A DNA stretch of 64,000 nucleotides from Streptomyces roseolilacinus (lineage in GTDB: Bacteria; Actinomycetota; Actinomycetes; Streptomycetales; Streptomycetaceae): positions 682,074-746,073 of the forward strand of contig NZ_BMSV01000002.1 of the NCBI RefSeq assembly GCF_014649335.1, given 5' to 3'. The position numbers and the translations under genes were made by a program. This document shows, piece after piece, positions 52,791-64,000 of the stretch. The notes under the pieces were generated by a model. It did no database searches. It was not told the origin of the DNA and worked only from the letters and a program-made list of their open reading frames with translations. Position 1 is the first letter of the stretch. Each line of letters opens with the position of its first letter.

Positions 52791-55543
52791 TCAGCCTTCC
52801 TGGTGGCAGCGGGCGAGGGCCGTGCCGAGCGCGGCCCCGAGCCGGGCGATCCGGTCACCCTCGTCGAACATGGAGAAGTGGTCGCCGGGGACCTTTTCGA
52901 CCACCAGTCGCCCGGTGATGTGGGCGCTCCACAGGGACTTGTCGCGCGGGTTCATGCGCAGCGCGTCGAGCAGCGCCTCCCCTTCCGGCTCCTCCGCCTG
53001 AAGCAGCACGAGGTCCCCGTCGAAGCGGCCGTCCGGGTAGTAGCCCTTCAGCAGGGAGTGGTTGTGCTGCCACACGTCGAGGAAGCCCTGCTCGCGCAGC
53101 ATCCGCGGGTCCACGCCGCGTACGGCGGCGGTCTCGAACAGTACGGGGAAGACCTCCTTGAACTCCTCCGCGTCCAGGTGCCCGCCCACGTAGGTCTCGG
53201 GCACGTGGGCGTCGAGCATGACCAGCAGCTCGACGCGTTCGCCGGCCCGCTGGAGCTGGAGCGCCATCTCGAAGGCCACGTTCCCGCCGAAGGAGTAGCC
53301 CCCCAGGCGGTACGGGCCCTGCGGCTGCTCCCGCCGGATCCACTCGACGTAGAGCGCCGCCAGCTCGCGCAGGGTGCCGGGGCGGGCCGCGCCGCCGGGG
53401 AAGGACAGCGCGCGCAGCGGCGCGCCCGGCGCGGTCCGGTCGGCCAGCCGGAAGTACAGGAAGTTGGTGCCGCCCGCCGGCGGGACGAGGTAGACGGGCG
53501 TGCCCGTACCCTCGCGGACGGCCGTGATTCCGCTGTGCGCGGCCGTCGTGCCGGAGAGCGCCGCGCGGACGTGGGCCGCCATCTCGTCGGGTGTGCGCAG
53601 GTGGGCGAAGTCGTCGACGCCCACTTCGATCCCGAACATGTCGCGCAGGGCGGTGACGATCTCCACGGCGAGCATGGAGTCCCCGCCCAGCTCGTAGAAG
53701 TCGTCGTCCGGGGCGATCTGGTCCATCCCCAGACCCTGTTCGAGCAGCGCGACCACACGCTCGAGCACCTGGTCGTCGGCCGCCTCCACGGCGCCGGTCC
53801 CGGCGGCCTCCGCCGCGGGGGTGCCGGCGGGGGCCGCGGCCACCGCACCGGCCCGGGTGTCGGGCTCGATCCAGTGGCGCTCCGGCCGGAGGGGGTAGCC
53901 CGGCAAGGAGACCTTGAGGGCCGTGCCGTGGGTCCAGCCGCCCTCGGGCAGTTCGGATCCGGGGTGCGCGCCGGCGAGGTACGCGTCGAGGCCTTCGCGC
54001 AGCTCGTCATGGGTGGCTGCTTCGAACACGTGCCGTACGGGCAGCAGGGCCCGGCCCGTCAGCAGCGTGTACGCGATGTCCCGGACGGCCGGCGGCTCGG
54101 TGCCGTCCAGGAGCGCGCGCAGACCGCGGACCTGGTCGGCCAGCGCCTCGGCGTCCCGGGCGGAAAGGACGACCGGGTAGCGGACCCCGGGCTGCCCGGC
54201 GGGCGGTTCCTCCCGGACGGGCGGGGCCGCGAGCACGGCGTGCGCGTTCGTGCCGCCCAGTCCGAAGGAGCTGACCGCCGCCGCACGCAGCGGAGCGGCC
54301 GGCGGGTACGCGAGGGATTCGGTGGGCACCTGGTAGGGCTGCTCGTCGAGCCGCAGATGCGGGTTGGGCGTGTCGTAGTTGATCTGCCGCGGCACCTTCT
54401 GGTGGTAGAGCGCGAGCGCGGCCTTGATCAGGCCCGTCACCCCGGCGGCCGCGTCGAGATGCCCGACGTTGGCCTTGAGGCTGCCGATGGCGCAGCCGGG
54501 AGCGGGGCCGCCGGCCTCGCGGTAGGCGGCGGTCAGCGCGTGGAGTTCGAGCGGATCTCCGACGGCCGTTCCCGTGCCGTGGGTCTCGACGTATCCGACG
54601 TGCGAGGCGGGGAGCCCCGAGGCCTCGAGGGCCGCGCGGATCACCGCACGCTGGCCCTGGGGGCCGGGCGCGGTGAAGCCGATCTTGTCCGAGCCGTCGT
54701 TGTTGACGGCCGTGCCCCGGATCACGGCGTAGACGCGGTCGCCGTCCTCCAAGGCGTCGGCGAGCCGCTTGAGGACGACGACACCGCAGCCGTTCCCCTT
54801 GATCGTGCCGGCCGACCGGGCGTCGAAGACGCGGCAGTGGCCGTCGCGGGAGAGGATCCCGCCCTCCTGGTACTCGTACCCCGAGGTCTGCGGGAAGGTG
54901 ATGCTCACGCCGCCCACGAGCGCGGCACGCATCTCACCACGTGCCAGCGCCTGGCAGGCCAGGTGGACGGCGGTCAGCGAGCTGGAGCAGGCGGTCTGCA
55001 CGGTCATGCTGGGGCCGCGCAGGTCGAGCTTGTACGAGACGCGGGTGGCCAGGAAGTCCTTGTCGTTGCCCAGCATCACCGGGTACGAGAGGGCGGCGTC
55101 CGCGTACTCCGCCGAGCGCAGCACGTTGGCGAGCAGATACGTGCTCAGGCTCGTGCTCGCGAAGACGCCCACCGGGCCACTGGTGTGGTGCGGGGCCAGG
55201 CCCGCGTCCTCCAGAGCCTGCCAGGCGCAGGTCAGGAAGACGCGGTGCTGGGGGTCCATCAGACGGGCGTCGCGCTGGGTGACGCCGAAGAAACCGGCGT
55301 CGAAGAGGTCCGCGTCGGCGAGGTCCGCGCCTCGCGGGACGCGGCTGGAAGAGGTGATCTGCTCGGGGGGCACGCCCGCCTCGGCCATCTCCTCGTCGGA
55401 GAACCGGCGGCTGGACTCGACACCGTCCAGCAGGCCCTGCCACAGCTCGTCCGTCGACGCGGCGCCGGGGAACCGGCCCGCCATGCCGACGACGGCCACG
55501 GCCTCACTCGTCGCTCCAGGCGTCGGTCGAGTGGTCTGGTCCA

Positions 55544-55544
<1 letters not shown>
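52791..55544 (-). CDS. AT-less PKS module: KS-ACP-TE
   Basis: 917 residues. KS at about 12-440 with Cys186 in TVQTACSSSL, His in VETHGTGT and His in LKANVGHLDAAAG. A KS-linker region follows (about 450-580, ending PLRPERHWIEP) where an acyltransferase would normally sit; there is none. ACP at about 590-670 with the phosphopantetheine Ser in YELGGDSMLAVE. Thioesterase at about 685-910 with GYSFGGN and a His in GDHFSMF. There is no KR, DH or ER. The extender must be loaded in trans, perhaps by the fatty-acid malonyltransferase. Its ATG overlaps the NRPS stop by 1 nt. Confidence 0.92.
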
Positions 55545-58684
<3,140 letters not shown>

Positions 58685-58704
58685 GGAATTTCCTACGTGC
58701 GTGT

Positions 58705-59484
58705 TCAGTGGCTGGGTTTGCTGATGTCCCACGCGAACCGCCGCGACAGCGGCCGGGGCAGGTGGCGCAGCCCCCAGGCTGCGGTCTTGTACCGGAGGCT
58801 CGGGATGCTGAGCACCTTTCCCTTGCGCAGATCGCGCAGGGCCGAGCGGACGACGTCGTCGGAGTGGAGCCACAGCCAGGCCGGCGGGAAGGTGGTCGGG
58901 ATACCGGCCCGCTGGTGGAACTCGGTCCTGGTGTAGCCGGGCAGGAGCGCCATCATCCGCACGCCCGCGCCGCGCACCTGCTGTGACACGGCCAGCGATT
59001 CGGTGAAACCGATGATCCAGGCCTTGCTGGCGGGGTACGTCGAGCTCAGCCAGGCGGGGCCGAGGCCGGCGACGCTGGCGACGTTGACGATCGACCCCGA
59101 GCGCCGCCTGGTCATCTCGCCCAGCGCCGCGTCGGTGAGCCGGAGTACGGCCCGTACATTGAGGTCGAGGAGGCGCTCCTCGGCCTGGATGCCGGTCTCG
59201 AGAAAGGCGTTGTCGTAGCCGATGCCGGCGTTGTTGACGAGCAGGTCGACGACCGGCTCGGCGGTGAGCCGGGCCGTGACCCGCGCACAGCCCTCGTCGG
59301 TGGTGAGGTCGGCGGGCAGGACCTCGGTCCGGACGCCGTGGCCGGCCCGCAGGAGTTCGGCGTGCTCCTTGAGGTCGCGTTCCGAGCGGGCGACGAGGAC
59401 CAGGTCGTACCCCTGCTCCGCCAGAGCCCGGGTGAACGACTTTCCGAGGCCGGCCGTCGCTCCTGTGATCAGTGCAGTGGGCAT
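58705..59484 (-). CDS. short-chain dehydrogenase/reductase
   Basis: 259 residues. Cofactor loop TGATAGLG (residues 7-14), NNAG at about 84-87, catalytic Ser137, Tyr150 and Lys154 in VNVASVAG and YPASKAW. The order and spacing are classical SDR; Arg33 favours NADPH. It lies between the oxoamine synthase and the NRPS. It probably reduces the ketone made by the oxoamine synthase or a beta-keto intermediate, since the PKS has no KR. Confidence 0.88.
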   Translation of the reverse strand: MPTALITGATAGLGKSFTRALAEQGYDLVLVARSERDLKEHAELLRAGHGVRTEVLPADLTTDEGCARVTARLTAEPVVDLLVNNAGIGYDNAFLETGIQAEERLLDLNVRAVLRLTDAALGEMTRRRSGSIVNVASVAGLGPAWLSSTYPASKAWIIGFTESLAVSQQVRGAGVRMMALLPGYTRTEFHQRAGIPTTFPPAWLWLHSDDVVRSALRDLRKGKVLSIPSLRYKTAAWGLRHLPRPLSRRFAWDISKPSH

Positions 59485-59512
59485 GTGGTGTCAGCTCCGG
59501 TCGGATGGGCGG

Positions 59513-60697
59513 TCAGACGTGCGCGGGGACGCGGAGCACCTGGTCGCGGACCGCGCGGAAGCCGGCCACGGCCCGGTGCAGCTGCTCCTCGGTCTGGGCC
59601 GCGGTGTAGCTGGTGCGGAGTCTGGGCGAGGCGGCGGGCGGCAGTACGGCGTTGACGTACACGCCCTGCTCGATCAGAAGATTCCAGGCCAGCAGCGTGC
59701 TGACGCCGTCGCCGATCTCGACCGGGATGATCGGGGTCTGGCTGGCGCCCACCTCGTACCCCAGGGCGGTCAGCTCGCGCCGCATGAAGTCGGCGTTGTC
59801 GGAGACCGCGCCGCAGCGCCAGGGCTCGGCCTGCAGGATCCGCAGCGACTCCAGGGCGGCGGCGGTATTGGAGGGGCTGGCGCTCGCGGAGAACATCAGA
59901 CTGCGCGCGTTGTGGCGCAGGTAGTCGATCACTTCCTCGTCACCGAGGATCGCGCCGCCGATCGAACCGAATGCCTTGGAGAAGGTCAGGGTGATCAGCG
60001 GGACGCTCGTGGTGAGCCCGAAGTGGGAACTCGTGCCCCGGCCCTTGTCGAGCACACCGCCGCCGTGAGCGTCGTCCACGAGCAAGGTCGCGCCGAACTC
60101 GTCCGATATCTCGACCAGTTCGGGAAGCGGGCAGAGATCTCCCTCCATGCTGTACACGCCGTCGACGACGACCATGCAATCGGCGGTACCGGCGACACGG
60201 GAGAGCTTGGCACGGAGATCGTCCGTGTCGTTGTGCGCGAACCACTGGATCTTGGCCCGGCTCAGCCGCGCGGCGTCGATGAGGGAGGCGTGTGCCTCCT
60301 TGTCCAGGAAGACGATGTCGCCGGGACCGCACAGGCCGGCGATCGCGCCCAGGTTGGCCTGGTAGCCGGTGGTCAGTACGAGGGCGGCGGGCTTGCCGAA
60401 GAACTCGGCCAGTTCGCGTTCCAGCTGGTCGTGCAGCTCCAGGTTCCCGTTGAGGAACCGGGATCCGGTGCAGCCCGCCCCGTAGCGTTCGGCCGCCCGG
60501 GCGGCGGCCTCGACCACCCGCGGATCGGTGGACAGCCCCAGGTAGTCGTTGGAGCCGCACATCACCACCTCGCGGCCGTCGGCCATGCGGGCGGTGCCTG
60601 CGTCGCGGCCGTCGAAATTGAGGAAGTACGGGTAGAGGCCGGCGGCCTTCGCCTCACGCGCTCGGGTGTAGGAGGCGCACTTGTCGATGACGCTCAC
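59513..60697 (-). CDS. alpha-oxoamine synthase (KAPA/aminoketone synthase family)
   Basis: 394 residues, PLP fold-type I. Lys241 in TFSKAFGSIGG forms the Schiff base, Asp209 and His211 in VDDAHGGG contact PLP, and GSNDYLGL is the family N-terminal motif. GTG 60697 has AAGGA upstream. The family condenses an amino acid (Gly, Ala or Ser) with an acyl thioester and loses CO2, giving an alpha-aminoketone. It is the first full-length gene of the operon. In an azoxy pathway it could extend the seryl unit with acetyl- or acyl-CoA; this is inference. Confidence 0.9.
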   Translation of the reverse strand: MSVIDKCASYTRAREAKAAGLYPYFLNFDGRDAGTARMADGREVVMCGSNDYLGLSTDPRVVEAAARAAERYGAGCTGSRFLNGNLELHDQLERELAEFFGKPAALVLTTGYQANLGAIAGLCGPGDIVFLDKEAHASLIDAARLSRAKIQWFAHNDTDDLRAKLSRVAGTADCMVVVDGVYSMEGDLCPLPELVEISDEFGATLLVDDAHGGGVLDKGRGTSSHFGLTTSVPLITLTFSKAFGSIGGAILGDEEVIDYLRHNARSLMFSASASPSNTAAALESLRILQAEPWRCGAVSDNADFMRRELTALGYEVGASQTPIIPVEIGDGVSTLLAWNLLIEQGVYVNAVLPPAASPRLRTSYTAAQTEEQLHRAVAGFRAVRDQVLRVPAHV

Positions 60698-60867
60698 AAT
60701 TCATCCTTCTGGTGTCTTGGGAAGTGACATGGACGTGCTTACACGCGGAATTCGGAGTTCAACTTCCCGGATGACCATTCCGAGGATTCCGGACGCGGTA
60801 GTCATCTTCCATTCGCTCGACACCGGTGCGGTGGAGTCCTGGGAGGTGAGGGCGTTCGGATGCTGCG

Positions 60868-60890
60868 GCTCCGCGGGGTTTTCGCGGAGC
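60868..60890. terminator. hairpin between the small ORF and the oxoamine synthase
   Basis: GCTCCGCG-N7-CGCGGAGC, an 8-bp stem, lies in the presumed operon leader 4 nt after the small ORF stop. No U-tract follows on the minus strand. It could attenuate or pause transcription before 60697, or stabilise the leader. Confidence 0.45.
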
Positions 60891-60894
60891 GGCG

Positions 60895-60984
60895 TCACCG
60901 GCGTTCCCAGGAATGCCAGACGAGACGGAGAGTGGATGCGATGTCGCAGATTGCAGCAGCAATCGCGGAAGCGGCCTTGGCCAT
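60895..60984 (-). CDS. 29-residue Ala-rich small ORF in the operon leader
   Basis: ATG 60984 with GGGGGAAAA directly upstream. The peptide begins MAKAASAIAAAICDIASTLR and ends in VWHSWERR; the first half is an Ala-rich amphipathic helix. It is the first ORF after the inferred promoter at 61133-61161 and lies about 200 nt before the oxoamine synthase, with a hairpin in between. It may be a leader peptide, a small structural or precursor peptide, or chance. A plus-strand ORF overlaps it (60941-61093) but lies in the divergent leader and has a weaker start. Confidence 0.4.
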   Translation of the reverse strand: MAKAASAIAAAICDIASTLRLVWHSWERR

Positions 60985-61113
60985 TTTTCCCCCATGGAAA
61001 TCCTGCGCAGCCGTCGTCGGCCGGCGCGAGGGCGCCGACGGCCGGAAGGCAGGTGTTGTGTGCACTACGTTGAGACAGTTCCGCAGCTCGTAAGGGTTCC
61101 CCGCCCTCGCTCG

Positions 61114-61161
61114 GAACGATTCGACTCGTTCTAAGCTAGGCGTGTGGCGCAGAATCGTCAA
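61114..61161 (-). promoter_or_regulatory. operon promoter with overlapping TetR operator, copy 2
   Basis: On the minus strand TTGACG (61161-61156) and TAGCTT (61138-61133) are 17 bp apart, a near-consensus housekeeping promoter. The dyad GAACGATTCGACTCGTTC (61114-61131, plus-strand reading) starts 2 bp after the -10 box and so covers the transcription start. It is identical in 17 of 18 bases to the site before the TetR gene at 44493. This is where that repressor should shut off the biosynthetic operon. Confidence 0.8.
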
Positions 61162-61231
61162 GTGAATGACTGCCGACGGCCCTGTGCTTCATCGGGTGTT
61201 GACAATCACGTGGCTCCTTGGCCGGAACCCG

Positions 61232-61261
61232 TTGCTTCGGTTAGGTCGTGCCGCTATCTTC
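61232..61261 (+). promoter_or_regulatory. candidate promoter for the SRPBCC gene at 61315
   Basis: TTGCTT (61232-61237) and TATCTT (61256-61261) with an 18-bp spacer lie 54 nt before the ATG. The match to consensus is only moderate. The TetR operator at 61114 is 100 bp upstream, too far for direct steric blocking. Confidence 0.35.
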
Positions 61262-61314
61262 GCCACCGTGCCGCATACTCCTCGGTGTTCCGGACCCGGA
61301 CGCAGGAGGAAATG

Positions 61315-61791
61315 ATGCGACGACGGTTCAAGCTCGAAGAGGACATCTTCGTGAATGCCTCGCAAACGGAGCTGTACGAGGCCGTGGCCGATGTGCGTGC
61401 CATGGGGAAATACAGCCCCGAGTGCTGGGCGGTCCTGGGGCCTCGCGGCCCCGTCGCGGCCGGTCGGCGTTTCATCGGCCTCAACCGCAAGGGACCTTTC
61501 ATCTGGTTCACTTGCTGCCGCGTCACATGCGCGGAGGCGCCCGAGCGCTTCACGTTCGATGTGAGCACCTTCGGTCTTCCCGTGGCCCGCTGGGGCTACC
61601 GCTTCACGCCCGAGGGCGGCGGCGTCAGGGTCACCGAGTCCTGGGAGGACCTCAGGACGGGGCGCGGCGCGCGCCTCACCGAGCTGCTCGGTCTCCTCTT
61701 CACCGGAACACCCGCGGGACGCCGTGCGGGCATCAACCGTGCCGGCATGCGCGCCACCCTCCTCCGGCTCAAACGCGCCGTGGAGCGATGA
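61315..61791 (+). CDS. SRPBCC-family protein
   Basis: 158 residues of the START/polyketide cyclase fold: FKLEEDIFVNASQTELYEAV, GRRFIGLNRKGPFIWFTCCR, APERFTFDVSTFGLPVARWG, VRVTESWEDLRTGRG. ATG 61315 is used; the adjacent ATG 61312 is equally served by AGGAGGA. It is divergent from the biosynthetic operon and belongs to the same superfamily as the protein encoded at 48292-48741. It may serve the pathway or be an ordinary lipid-binding protein. Confidence 0.8.
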   Translation: MRRRFKLEEDIFVNASQTELYEAVADVRAMGKYSPECWAVLGPRGPVAAGRRFIGLNRKGPFIWFTCCRVTCAEAPERFTFDVSTFGLPVARWGYRFTPEGGGVRVTESWEDLRTGRGARLTELLGLLFTGTPAGRRAGINRAGMRATLLRLKRAVER

Positions 61792-61816
61792 TCCCTCTCC
61801 GAGGAAGGCGGCAGCC

Positions 61817-62581
61817 ATGACCGCGGCCCCGGTCCAGGTCTCCTTCGCGCCTCCGCAAGCGGCGGTGCGCGAAGCGGGTCTGCCGCGTTCGCGCACCGGC
61901 TGCCACGCCGCGAAGTTCCTCTCCGGCGCCGTCCTCATGGCAGTGGCCCGGGGACTCTCCCGGTGGCTCGGCGACTCCTGAGGGCAGCCGGTGGCCGCCG
62001 TGCTGCCGGCCTTCGCGTACGGCCGGACCGGACTGCCCGGGCACGACGCGGGGTACACCCGGGTCACCCGGAGCCGGCGGGCGATGGCCGTACTCGCGCT
62101 CATCCACGGCAATCTCCTGCTGGGCTTCGGCTGCGCCCTCGTCTACGCGGTGCCGGCCTCCTCCCTGATCAGCACGCTTCTCGCGGCCGCGTTCACCGCC
62201 GTCCACCAGGGGCTGTCCGGGGTGTGTCCCGGCTGTGTCCTCACTCCGGACCACAAGGAGATGCCGGTACGCGACGGGGAGAGCGAGCCCGACCGGCTGA
62301 GCCGGCAGGTGCTCGCCCCCCGCAACATCCGCAGTTCGCTCGTCCACGACTTCCTCCATCGCGGGCTCGACTACCGGATCGAGCCCCACCTCTTCCCGAC
62401 CGTGCCGCGGCCGAACCCGCGCGAGTGCCGGCCGCTGACGACGGCGCACTGCGCCGAGCAGGGCCTGCCGTACTGCGAGGTCTCGGCGACGCGCTCGTCC
62501 ATCGAGGTCCGGGCGCGCCTGCGCCAGGTCACCGAGCAGGTCGGCCGGAGAGCGTCGCGCTCTTCTGGACCCCGTCCATGA
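61817..62581 (+). pseudogene. fatty-acid desaturase, broken
   Basis: The first piece (61817-61981) resembles a desaturase N-terminus (AAVREAGLPRSRTGCHAAKF) and ends at TGA 61979. After a frame change the homology resumes as LPGHDAGYTRVTRSRRA and HGNLLLGFG, then jumps to VHQGLSG, LAPRNIRSSLVHDFLHRGLD and YRIEPHLFPTVPRPN. The segment with the KHNxHH box is missing, HDAGH has become HDAGY, NHK has become DHK, and the last box is IEPHLFP instead of IEHHLFP. With three damaged histidine boxes it cannot bind its two irons. Its end overlaps the TetR gene end by 53 bp. Confidence 0.75.
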
Positions 62582-63137
62582 GCATGTCGACCAGGTCGCG
62601 GGTGTAGGTGTCGGCCACGTCGCCCCGGCGGACCAGGACACGCATCCACAGCGCACCGGCCATGGCGTCGACCAGCAGGGCCGGATCGGCGTCGTGCGGC
62701 AGGTCGCCGCGTGCCATGGCCCGTTCGAAGACCGGCTGATGCCGTCCGAAGCGGTCGTCGAGGAACGAGACCACCAATTCCCGCATCGCCTGATGGCGCA
62801 CCGCGCCGACGAGAGCCGCCTCCACGATGGTCCGCCGGTGCTCGTCGTCCAGCAGGGCCTGCACCCGTTCGGCGAGCTCGGTCAGGTCGCCGCGCAGGCT
62901 GCCGGTGTCGGGGAGTTCGAACCGCAGCATGTGCGAGTGCAGCAGCGCGTCGCGCAGCAGCTCCGACTTCGAGGACCACCACCGGTAGATGGTCGTCTTG
63001 TTCACCCCGGAATGCTGGGCGACCCCCTCGATGGTCAGGGAGTCGTAGCCCAGGCTGCCCAGCATGTCCAGCGTGGCCGTGAAGATCTCGGCCCTGCGCC
63101 GCGGCCCGCCGGCCTCGCCTTCGTGCTTCCGCGTCAC
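62529..63137 (-). CDS. TetR-family repressor of the divergent hydrolase
   Basis: 202 residues from GTG 63137. HTH: LTIEGVAQHSGVNKTTIYRWWSSKSELLRDAL. The C-terminal domain is TetR_C-like (EAALVGAVRHQAMRELVVSF). The 147-bp gap to the divergent alpha/beta hydrolase holds two CAACG-N3-CGTTG dyads, its probable operators. Ligand unknown. Confidence 0.88.
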   Translation of the reverse strand: MTRKHEGEAGGPRRRAEIFTATLDMLGSLGYDSLTIEGVAQHSGVNKTTIYRWWSSKSELLRDALLHSHMLRFELPDTGSLRGDLTELAERVQALLDDEHRRTIVEAALVGAVRHQAMRELVVSFLDDRFGRHQPVFERAMARGDLPHDADPALLVDAMAGALWMRVLVRRGDVADTYTRDLVDMLMDGVQKSATLSGRPAR

Positions 63138-63180
63138 CGGATGTCGCCCTTCGCTCGTGTGGGGTCAGCCTACTCCAACG

Positions 63181-63233
63181 CAACGTGGCGTTGTGTGAGG
63201 CCGTCCCCTGCCGTAGAGTGCAACGCGACGTTG
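63181..63233. promoter_or_regulatory. twin TetR operators CAACG-N3-CGTTG
   Basis: CAACGTGGCGTTG (63181-63193) and CAACGCGACGTTG (63221-63233) are 40 bp apart centre to centre, between the divergent TetR and hydrolase genes. The first is preceded by an extra CAACG at 63176. Confidence 0.8.
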
Positions 63234-63284
63234 CGTTTGCCGTGGGTGCTTTCGCGGGCACCACCGGATCCGCCAGGGGGGCGC

Positions 63285-64000
63285 ATGGGTACAGAGGGAC
63301 CGATGGTCCCGGGCACGGGGCTGGCCCCTGTGGCCGGCCGGCCGGGCATCTGGGCGGCCGGACCGGACGAGGGCGCCCCGCTCGTCCTCGTCCACGGCAT
63401 CCGGGTCTCCGCCCGCATGTGGGACCCGCACACCCGCCGCCTGACCCCCCGCTTCCGGATCACGGCCCCCGACCTGGCCGGACACGGAACCCAGCGCGAC
63501 CGCCCCTTCTCCCTGGAGGAGGCGGTCGCCCAGGTCGGCCTCGCCGTCGAGGAGGCAGCCCTGGCCACCGGCCGCCCGCCCCTGGTCGTCGGCGCGTCCC
63601 TGGGGGGATACGTGGCGCTCGCCTACGGCGCCGCCCACCCCGACCACGCCGCCGCCGTTCTGGTGCAGGGGTCGACCGCCCGGCCCGACAGCCTCACCGG
63701 TCGGGTCTACCGCACCGCCGCCCGCGCGATCTGGGGGCTGGGCCCCGCCCGTGCCGCCCGCCTCAACGACCGGGCGCTCAAGCGGCGCCTGCCCCGCGAG
63801 AGCTACGAGGCCGTCATGGGCGGCGGCCTCACCATGCACGCCTTCGTCGAGGTCGTCGAAGACCTCACCCGGCGTGACTTCCTCACCGTGGCGGGCCGCG
63901 CCAGACTGCCCGTCCTGTTCGTCAACGGCCGTGGCGACCGCCTCTTCCGCGCCCATGAAAGGGAGTTCGTCGACGCGGTCCGCTCCGGCGGCGGATACTC
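63285..64000 (+). CDS. alpha/beta hydrolase, partial (runs off the window)
   Basis: At least 238 residues from ATG 63285 (AGGGGGG upstream); the C-terminus lies beyond 64000. Oxyanion stretch LVLVHGIRVSARMWDP, ITAPDLAGHGTQRDRP, nucleophile Ser in VVGASLGGYVALAYG, and the acid strand LPVLFVNGRGDRLF. The catalytic His is not yet reached. Probably an esterase or lactonase-like enzyme regulated by the divergent TetR. Confidence 0.85.
   Translation, partial: MGTEGPMVPGTGLAPVAGRPGIWAAGPDEGAPLVLVHGIRVSARMWDPHTRRLTPRFRITAPDLAGHGTQRDRPFSLEEAVAQVGLAVEEAALATGRPPLVVGASLGGYVALAYGAAHPDHAAAVLVQGSTARPDSLTGRVYRTAARAIWGLGPARAARLNDRALKRRLPRESYEAVMGGGLTMHAFVEVVEDLTRRDFLTVAGRARLPVLFVNGRGDRLFRAHEREFVDAVRSGGGY

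Noticed and set aside
60941..61093. Plus-strand 50-codon ORF MSQIAAAIAEAALAIFPPWK and onward
   Set aside because: Overlaps the minus-strand small ORF; its ribosome binding site is weak, and the strong promoter in this leader points to the minus strand.

Overview
The window is typical Streptomyces-type actinobacterial DNA. GC content is very high, third codon positions are almost all G or C, GTG and TTG starts are common, and neighbouring genes often overlap as ATGA or TGATG. Families favoured by streptomycetes are frequent (AfsR/SARP, SUKH, snapalysin, rifampin phosphotransferase, many TetR genes). It begins with a run of 20 C, which looks like a contig edge.

1-20 kb: a DJ-1/GlxA pair, a SUKH protein, and a cobalamin-riboswitch-controlled BtuFCD uptake operon. 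Next comes a threonyl-tRNA synthetase paralogue without an editing domain, behind a Thr-rich leader peptide and attenuator. Then a membrane-anchored Mrr-type nuclease, an ABC exporter coupled to a small ORF, a short Pro-rich peptide coupled to a PIMT-like methyltransferase, a small HTH protein with twin operators upstream of a serine hydrolase, and a TetR/ketosynthase pair sharing twin operators.

20-44 kb: rifampin phosphotransferase behind a RAE-like repeat, a PAF-AH-like lipase, a second methionine aminopeptidase behind a palindromic operator, an HTH-TM-periplasmic-binding fusion, an MT0933-type antitoxin, an HTH-TPR protein, a TetR/glyoxalase pair, snapalysin, a HEAT-like protein, a large AfsR-type regulator, an L,D-transpeptidase-like secreted protein and a MerR-peroxiredoxin fusion. 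This stretch is littered with relics: a replication-relaxation gene, two IS5-type transposases, a TetR C-terminus and a DinB tail.

44-61 kb: the highlight is a 12-gene, mostly overlapping minus-strand operon. It combines homologues of the valanimycin azoxy machinery (VlmA-like tRNA-dependent transferase, VlmB-like diiron protein, a VlmO-like membrane protein and an acyl-CoA-dehydrogenase-fold candidate N-hydroxylase) with an aldehyde dehydrogenase, class III aminotransferase, alpha-oxoamine synthase, SDR, a C-A-T NRPS whose A-domain code reads as threonine, an AT-less KS-ACP-TE protein, an SRPBCC protein and a hydrolase. I infer a new azoxy (N-N bond) hybrid pathway. A TetR gene at the distal end has an 18-bp operator that recurs with one mismatch on top of the consensus-like promoter that should drive the operon 16.5 kb away, so the two ends appear to be under one regulator.

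61-64 kb: an SRPBCC gene, a decayed fatty-acid desaturase, and a TetR/alpha-beta-hydrolase pair around twin operators; the hydrolase runs off the window.
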